A stretch of DNA of 25,755 nt, from the NCBI GenBank assembly GCA_002381945.1, contig DFXY01000012.1:72680-98434 (forward strand), read 5' to 3'. Below, piece by piece: positions 1-6,440 of this stretch. This DNA is from Bacteriovoracaceae bacterium UBA4096. GTDB taxonomy: Bacteria > Bdellovibrionota > Bacteriovoracia > Bacteriovoracales > Bacteriovoracaceae. Position 1 is the first letter of the stretch. Each line of letters opens with the position of its first letter. A program made the translations under genes and the position numbers. Under the pieces are notes generated by a model. The model had not been told where the DNA came from. It did not search any database and worked only from the letters and a program-made list of their open reading frames with translations.

Positions 1-1419
1 GATGAACCTAGATTCACTCAGCCTAAGTTTTACAACCTGATTTCCAAGCACTCTAATCCCCGGGAAGTGTATAAAGAAAAACTCATCGAGGGTAAGCAGA
101 TTGAAGCTCAGCTTGCAGTTCAAATGGAAGAGCAATTCAAGAATCTCCTGCAAGACCGCTTTAATATGGTGAAGCAAAAACCACTACCTTATCTTTACCA
201 AAAGCCTGAGGAAGAGTGGAAGGCCTTCCGGCGTTCAACTCCTAAAGATTTCGATTACTCACCTAAAACTTCCGTCAGCAAAGAACTTCTGGAAAAAAAC
301 CTTAAGGCCTTGACGACAGTTCCAAGTGATTTTAAGCCTATTCAGAAGATTGATAAGCTCCTGGAAGAAAGATCAAGACGCTGGAAAGAAGATCAGATTG
401 ACTGGGCCCTGGCCGAACTCATGAGTTATGGTTCACTTCTTCAAGAGGGAGTGAGTGTCAGGATGTCCGGGCAAGATTGCATTCGTGGGACTTTCTCTCA
501 CCGGCATGCCGGCATAGTGGATGAGAATTCAAACACTCGTCATGTGTTTTTAAATAATGTTTCAGAAAATAATAGTAAGTTCAAAATTTATAACTCACTT
601 CTTTCAGAATATGCTGTTCTGGGTTTTGAGTATGGTTATTCACTAGGGTCACCAAAATCACTTAACATCTGGGAAGCTCAGTTTGGAGATTTTGCTAATG
701 GTGCACAGACGATAATTGATCAGTTCATCTCCTCTGGTGAATCAAAGTGGCAAAGACAATCAGGAGTGGTTTTACTTCTCCCTCATGGTTACGAAGGTCA
801 GGGGCCGGAGCATTCCAATGCACGTCCTGAGCGATTCCTGCAATTAGCTGCTGAGTGGAATATGGTTGTAGCTAACCTTACGACTCCTGCCAATATCTTC
901 CACATCCTTCGTCGTCAGGTAAAATGGGATTTTAGAAAGCCATTAGTGATTTTCACTCCTAAATCCCTTCTGCGCCATCCGGAATGTGTATCAACAGTTA
1001 AAGACCTGACTGAAGGATCATTTCAGGAAATCATTGATGACAGCTCTGTGAATTTAAAAGACGTTAAGCGTCTGGTGATGTGTACGGGTAAAGTTTATTA
1101 TGATCTTAAGGCCAAGCAAGTGAAGGATAAGCGTAAAGATGTGGCGATTGTACGCCTGGAACAACTCTATCCAATGCCTGAAGAACAGAGCTGGAAGCTT
1201 CTTGAAAAATATAAGAACGCTGAAAAAGTCTGGGTTCAGGAAGAACCAAAAAATATGGGAGCTTTCACTTTCCTTCGCCGTTATGCTCAGTTTGATAATT
1301 TTAAATTAATTGCCCGTAAATCATCAGCTTCCCCGGCCACAGGATATGCCAGTGTGCATGCTCAGGAGCAGGCGAGAATTGTCAATGGCGCTTTTGCTGA
1401 AAAAATTGAATTAGTTTAA
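1..1419 (+). CDS. sucA: 2-oxoglutarate dehydrogenase E1 component, C-terminal part (5' end outside window)
   Basis: This is the thiamine-diphosphate-dependent E1 subunit, which decarboxylates 2-oxoglutarate and passes the succinyl group to the lipoyl arm of E2 in the TCA cycle. The frame is open from base 1 (it reads DEPRFTQPKFYN, matching the family's NEGDEP..TQP segment), so the start lies upstream and 472 residues are visible. Family signatures appear in order: SGQDCIRGTFSHRHA, SEYAVLGFEYGYSL, WEAQFGDFANGAQ, LLPHGYEGQGPEHSNARPER, TPANIFHILRRQ and KPLVIFTPKSLLRHP, covering the transketolase-like pyrimidine-binding and C-terminal domains. The GTG at 67 is an internal codon and not the start. 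The gene is first in an operon with sucB 18 bases downstream and lpd after it. The intact motifs and operon order leave little doubt; other E1-like decarboxylases are not usually placed before an E2 of the SucB type. Confidence 0.96.
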   Translation, partial: DEPRFTQPKFYNLISKHSNPREVYKEKLIEGKQIEAQLAVQMEEQFKNLLQDRFNMVKQKPLPYLYQKPEEEWKAFRRSTPKDFDYSPKTSVSKELLEKNLKALTTVPSDFKPIQKIDKLLEERSRRWKEDQIDWALAELMSYGSLLQEGVSVRMSGQDCIRGTFSHRHAGIVDENSNTRHVFLNNVSENNSKFKIYNSLLSEYAVLGFEYGYSLGSPKSLNIWEAQFGDFANGAQTIIDQFISSGESKWQRQSGVVLLLPHGYEGQGPEHSNARPERFLQLAAEWNMVVANLTTPANIFHILRRQVKWDFRKPLVIFTPKSLLRHPECVSTVKDLTEGSFQEIIDDSSVNLKDVKRLVMCTGKVYYDLKAKQVKDKRKDVAIVRLEQLYPMPEEQSWKLLEKYKNAEKVWVQEEPKNMGAFTFLRRYAQFDNFKLIARKSSASPATGYASVHAQEQARIVNGAFAEKIELV

Positions 1420-1437
1420 GAGATAAAAGGATTATTT

Positions 1438-2649
1438 ATGATTGATGTTAAAGTTCCTGCTGTTGGAGAATCTATTTCGGAAGTCACGATTGCCAGCTGG
1501 CTTAAAAAAGATGGAGACATGGTTAAGCTTGATGAGGCCATCTGTTCAATAGAGTCGGATAAGGCCACCTTAGAAATTTCAGCGCCTAAGGCAGGGAAAT
1601 TAAAAATATTGGTTCAGGAAGGTGAGACAGTCAATATTGGAACTAAAGTTGCGGAAGTCGATGAATCGGTGACTGCTGCTGCTACGCCGGTTGAGAAAAC
1701 GACTCCTGCAAAGGAAGCACCAGCAACTGCTGCAGTTCAAAAAGTTAATGAAGAATCTAAAAATTATCCGTCACCAGCTGCGGCCAAGATTCTTGCTGAA
1801 AAAGGTGTCGATTCCTCTTCGGTATCAGGTTCGGGTAAGGATGGACGAATTACTAAGGCCGACGCTTTGGGTGCATCAGCTCCAGTTGCCAAAACTCCTG
1901 AGTCTGAGATGAAGGCCCTGGCCCGAGAAACGATGTCATCGTCTTTCTCCCGTGAAATTCGTCGCGAAAAAATGTCGGGTCTTCGTAAAACAATAGCCAC
2001 CCGACTCGTAAATGCCAAGAATACGACAGCGATGCTCACCACCTTTAATGAAGTGGATATGAGTGCTGTGATGGAGCTTCGTAAAAAATATAAAGACAGC
2101 TTCAAAGAAAAGCATGGAGTTGGACTGGGTTTTATGAGCTTCTTTACGAAAGCTGTTTGTGCCGCTCTTAAACAATACCCGGCAGTCAACGGAATGATTG
2201 ATGGAAATGAAATCGTTTATCACAATTATTCAGATATCGGTGTTGCTGTTTCAACTCCTCGAGGCCTGGTGGTGCCGGTTATTCGGAATGCGGAATCCAT
2301 GGGAATGGCCGCAATTGAATCCAGAATCGTGGAGCTGGCCACACGTGCCAGAGACGGAAAAATAACTATTGAAGAGATGCAGAATGGAACATTTACAATC
2401 ACCAACGGTGGTATTTTTGGTTCGATGCTTTCCACGCCTATTCTTAATGCCCCTCAATCTGCGATTCTGGGTCTCCATAATATTGTAGAAAGACCAGTGG
2501 CCCTTAATGGACAGGTTGTTATTCGTCCAATTATGTATCTGGCACTTTCGTATGATCATAGAATTATAGATGGACGTGAATCAGTATCTTTCCTTAAAGC
2601 AGTAAAAGAGATGATAGAAGACCCATCACGTTTATTATTAGATATCTAA
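1438..2649 (+). CDS. sucB: Dihydrolipoyllysine-residue succinyltransferase (E2 of 2-oxoglutarate dehydrogenase)
   Basis: This E2 core takes the succinyl group from E1 on a swinging lipoyl arm and transfers it to CoA. The domains are: one lipoyl domain (about residues 1-76) with the lipoylated lysine in SIESDKATLEI (K42); an Ala/Pro/Thr-rich linker (about 78-108); a peripheral subunit-binding domain (about 112-145, SPAAAKILAEKG); and the catalytic acyltransferase domain (about 175-403) ending in SYDHRIIDG, with H374 and D378 as the expected catalytic pair. Its 403 residues match the 405 of the E. coli protein. An AAAGGA-like ribosome site precedes the ATG. It sits between sucA and lpd, which favours succinyl over acetyl or branched-chain substrates. 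I see no oddity. Confidence 0.96.
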   Translation: MIDVKVPAVGESISEVTIASWLKKDGDMVKLDEAICSIESDKATLEISAPKAGKLKILVQEGETVNIGTKVAEVDESVTAAATPVEKTTPAKEAPATAAVQKVNEESKNYPSPAAAKILAEKGVDSSSVSGSGKDGRITKADALGASAPVAKTPESEMKALARETMSSSFSREIRREKMSGLRKTIATRLVNAKNTTAMLTTFNEVDMSAVMELRKKYKDSFKEKHGVGLGFMSFFTKAVCAALKQYPAVNGMIDGNEIVYHNYSDIGVAVSTPRGLVVPVIRNAESMGMAAIESRIVELATRARDGKITIEEMQNGTFTITNGGIFGSMLSTPILNAPQSAILGLHNIVERPVALNGQVVIRPIMYLALSYDHRIIDGRESVSFLKAVKEMIEDPSRLLLDI

Positions 2650-2659
2650 GGTAGAATTT

Positions 2660-4063
2660 ATGGAACAATTTGATTTAGTCGTTATTGGTTCTGGCCCCGG
2701 TGGTTATATTGCAGCTATTCGTGCTGCTCAGTTAAAGATGAAAGTTGCCATCATTGAAAGATATGAAAAACTTGGTGGTACCTGCTTAAACGTGGGGTGT
2801 ATCCCATCAAAGGCCTGGCTTGATTCTTCTGAACGTTACCATGAAACCATTCACTCTCACGCTCTTCATGGTATTGAAGTTTCGGATGTGAAGCTTGATG
2901 TGAAGAAGATGAGTGAGCGAGTTTCGAAAGTGGTTGAAGGCATCACTGGCGGCGTTGCTTTCCTCATGAAAAAAAATAAAATCACTGTCTTTTATGGCCA
3001 TGGATCATTTAAAGATAAAAATACCATCGTTATTAATGGAGAGAAGGGAATACAGGAAATCTTCGCGAAAAAAGTAATCATTGCCACAGGTTCCAAACCT
3101 TCGAGCTTGCCAGGTGTCACCATAGACAAAGAAAGGGTGATTTCAAGCACTGAGGCGCTTAAACTTGAAACAGTTCCTAAACATTTAATCGTCATTGGCG
3201 GCGGAGTTATTGGACTTGAATTAGGATCGGTTTTTAAGCGGCTCGGTTCAAAAGTCTCTGTGGTGGAATACGCTGATTCTTGTATCGCTGCCATGGATGT
3301 TGATTTAGGAAAAGAACTTCAAAAAATTCTTAAAAAAGACGGAATAACTTTTCACATGGGTCATGGGGTTACTTCCGTTGTTCGAAAAGGTAATGACGTC
3401 ATTGTTAAGGCCAAGAATAAAGCTTCAAATGAAGAGATTGAATTAGTTGGTGATTATTGTCTGGTGGCGGTAGGGCGTCGTCCTTACACAGATAATTTAG
3501 GGCTGGAAAATGCAGGTCTTAAAGTTGATGAGCGTGGACGTATTCCGGTTAATGAACATCTGCAAACAGAGGTTCCTCATGTCTATGCCATTGGAGATGT
3601 GATCAAAGGGGCCATGCTTGCACATAAGGCAGAAGAAGAAGGTGTTTTTGTCGCTGAACATATGGCGGGACAGAAGCCCCATATCAATTACCTATTAATT
3701 CCTGGAGTTGTATATACATGGCCAGAAGTAGCAGGTGTTGGTTATACCGAGCAGGAATTAAAGCAAAAAGGTATTGAATATAAGACTGGAAAATTTCCGT
3801 TTTTAGCATTAGGGAGAGCAGTTGCTTCCAATGAAAAAAATGGTTTTATCAAGGTTTTAGCTGATAAAACCAGTGACGAAATTCTCGGAGTTCATATGAT
3901 TGGGCCTCGAGTGGCAGATGTTATTGCTGAAGCTGTAGTTGCCATGGAGTTCAGGGCAAGTGCAGAAGACATTGGACGAACATCCCATGCTCACCCGACT
4001 TACTCTGAAGGTTTAAAAGAGGCCTGTCTTGCAGCAACAGAAAATAGAGCTTTGAATATTTAA
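2660..4063 (+). CDS. lpdA: Dihydrolipoyl dehydrogenase (E3)
   Basis: This flavoprotein reoxidises the dihydrolipoyl arm of E2 and reduces NAD+. Visible features are the N-terminal FAD fold (VVIGSGPGGYIAAIRAA), the redox disulfide in GGTCLNVGCIPSK (C42 and C47), a second dinucleotide fold for NAD (VIGGGVIGLELGS, about 178-190), the FAD-binding VYAIGDV segment, and the C-terminal dimer interface carrying the catalytic His-Glu dyad in HAHPTYSE (H445, E450). The length of 467 residues is standard. It starts 10 bases after sucB and is followed by a strong intrinsic terminator, so it is the last gene of a sucA-sucB-lpd transcript. This suggests a dedicated E3 for this complex, though it could also serve pyruvate dehydrogenase. 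Confidence 0.96.
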   Translation: MEQFDLVVIGSGPGGYIAAIRAAQLKMKVAIIERYEKLGGTCLNVGCIPSKAWLDSSERYHETIHSHALHGIEVSDVKLDVKKMSERVSKVVEGITGGVAFLMKKNKITVFYGHGSFKDKNTIVINGEKGIQEIFAKKVIIATGSKPSSLPGVTIDKERVISSTEALKLETVPKHLIVIGGGVIGLELGSVFKRLGSKVSVVEYADSCIAAMDVDLGKELQKILKKDGITFHMGHGVTSVVRKGNDVIVKAKNKASNEEIELVGDYCLVAVGRRPYTDNLGLENAGLKVDERGRIPVNEHLQTEVPHVYAIGDVIKGAMLAHKAEEEGVFVAEHMAGQKPHINYLLIPGVVYTWPEVAGVGYTEQELKQKGIEYKTGKFPFLALGRAVASNEKNGFIKVLADKTSDEILGVHMIGPRVADVIAEAVVAMEFRASAEDIGRTSHAHPTYSEGLKEACLAATENRALNI

Positions 4064-4096
4064 TGAACGGCGGCCTGATCGCCGCCATTCATTTTT
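4062..4096 (+). terminator. Intrinsic terminator of the suc-lpd operon
   Basis: A GGCGGC/GCCGCC stem (4069-4074 with 4081-4086) encloses a 6-base loop. It is extended outwards, after one mismatch, by AATGAA/TTCATT, and a T run follows at 4092-4096. It lies directly on the lpd stop codon and faces the right way to end this operon before the sensor gene. Confidence 0.85.
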
Positions 4097-4163
4097 CTTA
4101 AATTCCCTTCTTAAACTTGCTTTCTGATTAGAGTCTTCTATAAGCTTCTCTCTGGAGGTTTAA

Positions 4164-5384
4164 ATGGAAGAACCACAAACTTCATCAGATGAATTTGAAA
4201 GACTGAATAATCTTAAAAGGTATTCAATCATTGGTTCCAATCAAAATGCTACTTTTGATCAGCTGACACATCTGGCCTCCACCATCTGTGACACCCCTGT
4301 GGCCTTGATAAGTTTTCTGGATCGCGAAACTCAATGGGTGAAATCTTCCATTGGGATTGAACTGGATTCTTTCTCACGCCAAGTCTCTGTGTGTACTGTG
4401 ACGATAGAGCAAGAAGGTTTGCTGGAGATTCAAGATTTAGAGGATGAAAAGTTTCTTCCTTATAATGAGTTTTTAAAGAATGCCGGTTTTCGTTTTTATG
4501 CTGGCCTTCCGATAAAAACTCCCGAAGGCTTTAACATTGGAACCATTTGTGTTTTGGATTATGTCACTCGGAAACTGACTCCTGAACAAGTGGTTGCCTT
4601 GACTAAGATTCGTCAACAGATTGAGGAACTCATAAGCATTAGAAAAGAATATCGCTCCAATTTAGAAGGCTTCAAGAATACTGAAAAAGTTAATTTACAG
4701 CGGCATCAGGATATCATCTATAAAGCGAAAACCAAGGCGATGGCAGAATTGTCTGCCGGGCTTACTTTTAGAATTAAAGGGCACCTTAAAATTATTGAAA
4801 ACGCAGTCAATATCCTGGAGGATGATCAGAAAAATAGCGAAGATCACTCCCAGATGTCATTATTAAAAAGGGCCAGTAATGACATTTCAGGCATTTTGAA
4901 TTCTCTCGAGAAATTCATTCAAACCGAGAATGAGAAAGGTACCAAGCCCTTGGACCTTGGAACAGTTCTTCAAGAAGTCATCCAACATCTTGAATACCTC
5001 TTTAAAAAAATTGATATTACCCTTAAGACCGAAATAACTAGTGATATTATTTGCATTGGCAATAGTTCTCAATTAATGGCGGCGTTTTATGCCATCTTAG
5101 TCAATGCGATTGAAGCCGTTGACTCACTTGAAAAAAGGGAAATTAGAGTCACATTAACTCTTGAAGATCATGTTGCAGTAGTTAAGGTCTGTGATAGTGG
5201 CATAGGAGTGGCAGAGGCCATCAGACCCTTTATCTTTCAACCCTTTTTCACCACAAAAGGAGAACTTAGCCTCGGTATAGGTTTGTCCCTGGCCTTAACC
5301 ATTCTTAAAAGACATTCAGGTAATTTGATTTTAGAAAAGGATAAAAATCCTACCGTTTTTAGAATGGAACTGCCGGTACCCTAA
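4164..5384 (+). CDS. GAF-domain sensor histidine kinase-like protein lacking the usual phospho-accepting histidine
   Basis: This is a cytoplasmic sensor-like protein of 406 residues with no signal peptide or membrane segment. Residues about 13-160 form a GAF domain of the type in many bacterial sensor kinases (LKRYSII, FDQLTHLAS, CDTPVALISFLDRETQWVKS, RFYAGLPIKTPEGFNIGTIC). A dimerisation helix pair follows (about 185-255) and then an ATPase domain with N box (LVNAIEAV, N314), G1 box (CDSGIGV, D344), F box (FIFQPFFTTK) and G2 box (LGIGLSLAL). In the H box, where the family usually has AGIAHEINNPL, this protein reads AGLTFRIKGHL, so phenylalanine 202 replaces the histidine. It may not autophosphorylate at that site. 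No response regulator is adjacent. A TGGAGG ribosome site supports the ATG. The family call is firm, but signal and partner are unknown. Confidence 0.85.
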   Translation: MEEPQTSSDEFERLNNLKRYSIIGSNQNATFDQLTHLASTICDTPVALISFLDRETQWVKSSIGIELDSFSRQVSVCTVTIEQEGLLEIQDLEDEKFLPYNEFLKNAGFRFYAGLPIKTPEGFNIGTICVLDYVTRKLTPEQVVALTKIRQQIEELISIRKEYRSNLEGFKNTEKVNLQRHQDIIYKAKTKAMAELSAGLTFRIKGHLKIIENAVNILEDDQKNSEDHSQMSLLKRASNDISGILNSLEKFIQTENEKGTKPLDLGTVLQEVIQHLEYLFKKIDITLKTEITSDIICIGNSSQLMAAFYAILVNAIEAVDSLEKREIRVTLTLEDHVAVVKVCDSGIGVAEAIRPFIFQPFFTTKGELSLGIGLSLALTILKRHSGNLILEKDKNPTVFRMELPVP

Positions 5385-5825
5385 TTATGCCGCATTCTTC
5401 AATTCAGCTTGTTTTTTATCTTCAAGCCATTTTTTTATTTTTTCACCTTCGTCTACAAAGTAGATGGTATGTTTTGTATCCTGGCAGGTAAGGATTAAAC
5501 TGGAAAAATTTTGGTCTGGGTCTTTTATTTGAATAGACCAGATATCTTCATAACGGATGGTTTTTTTGAATGCAAAAAAAGTAATTTCAAGTTCACAAAC
5601 TTTTAGCTCTACTTTGTGTTTCAAATCATAAGCGATAAAGCCTGCAATCATCAGACCTAAGAAGCCGCCCAGGATACTGAGGCCAACGGTGGAAAATTCT
5701 CCTGGATTCATGCTGTAGATGACGTAACATTGGACGGCATAACAAAAAACAATAAACGGGACAACTCTGACCATGTGATCAAGATGTTTTTCCCGGGTGA
5801 TAAAAAAAGTTCCATTGGCATCCAT
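5385..5825 (-). CDS. Small two-helix membrane protein, possible PH-like cytoplasmic domain (paralog B)
   Basis: I do not recognise a named family. The 146-residue protein starts with a short FFITREKHLDHM segment, has two hydrophobic helices (about residues 20-37 and 47-66), then YDLKH and a soluble beta-rich C-terminal half with IRYEDIWSIQIKD and YFVDEGEKIKKWLEDKK. That layout resembles small membrane-anchored PH-like or DUF304-type proteins, which is only a guess. It is clearly homologous to the gene just upstream on the same strand. I chose the ATG at 5825 because homology begins there; the longer frame from 5960 would overlap the paralog by over 100 bases. No strong ribosome site is visible, so translation may be coupled to paralog A, 22 bases upstream. 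Its stop codon abuts that of the convergent sensor gene. Confidence 0.7.
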   Translation of the reverse strand: MDANGTFFITREKHLDHMVRVVPFIVFCYAVQCYVIYSMNPGEFSTVGLSILGGFLGLMIAGFIAYDLKHKVELKVCELEITFFAFKKTIRYEDIWSIQIKDPDQNFSSLILTCQDTKHTIYFVDEGEKIKKWLEDKKQAELKNAA

Positions 5826-5847
5826 TGAGGAACTTGTCGGACACTGG

Positions 5848-6267
5848 CTAAATCTTTTTAGTTTTTTTAAGTTCAATGTAACGTTGGATTTCTTCAGGAG
5901 CATCCACATGATACAGCTTGAATACCTGTCCACTTCTGTCATGGATATCCAAGTGGCCAAAAGGCTGTTTCTTTTTTTTCACTTCTACGTGGACGATATT
6001 GCTATATAGGATCTCTTCTTTCATGCGTAAAAGATCGAATTTCACCTCAATGTAGTTCTCGTGGCAGATAATTTGATGGTGGAGATCATAAAAGTGGTAG
6101 CAAAGGATGATGAAGGCCAGTCCAATGCCTAAAAAGAGATTCATGTCACTCACCAGGTGGGCCGGAGCGTAAGTTCGGTATAGAAAGGCCTGGCAAATGT
6201 AGAGAAGGAGCAATAAGGGAGTGATCTTTGCCATATAGCGAAGATGATTTTGTCGGGTGATTTGCAT
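5848..6267 (-). CDS. Small two-helix membrane protein, possible PH-like cytoplasmic domain (paralog A)
   Basis: This 139-residue protein is a tandem paralog of the next gene on this strand. Shared features, in order, are an ITRQNHLRYM start (ITR..HL..M in both), a first hydrophobic helix (ITPLLLLLYICQAFLY), a second (MNLFLGIGLAFIILCYHFY) ending in YDLHH, then a beta-rich soluble part with EILYSNIVHVEV, a lysine cluster and YHVDAPEEIQRYIELKK. The function is unknown; a PH-like fold is an inference from topology. The ATG is preceded by AGGAAG at a suitable distance, and the gene is probably first in a two-gene transcript reading away from acnA. It is not part of the neighbouring TCA-cycle functions. 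Confidence 0.75.
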   Translation of the reverse strand: MQITRQNHLRYMAKITPLLLLLYICQAFLYRTYAPAHLVSDMNLFLGIGLAFIILCYHFYDLHHQIICHENYIEVKFDLLRMKEEILYSNIVHVEVKKKKQPFGHLDIHDRSGQVFKLYHVDAPEEIQRYIELKKTKKI

Positions 6268-6440
6268 ACGGTTAAACTTCCTGTTTTATACGTTGCGCTA
6301 TCTTCCCAAAATGCTCTATTGCCAGCAAGAAGGAAAAGATTATTTTTTTCAAGGATCTTGGTCGGACAAATCACAATATCATAGTCACAAATGCTCTAAA
6401 GAGTTAGAATATCTCATAAATTTTCTCAAGGGAGTGATCC

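Noticed and set aside
1764..2189. 141-codon minus-strand frame inside sucB
   Set aside because: It is the opposite-strand shadow of a conserved coding region, has no family motifs and no ribosome site.
5826..5960. Upstream extension of paralog B to an ATG at 5960
   Set aside because: It would overlap paralog A in another frame by 113 bases, and homology between the two proteins begins only at the ATG at 5825.
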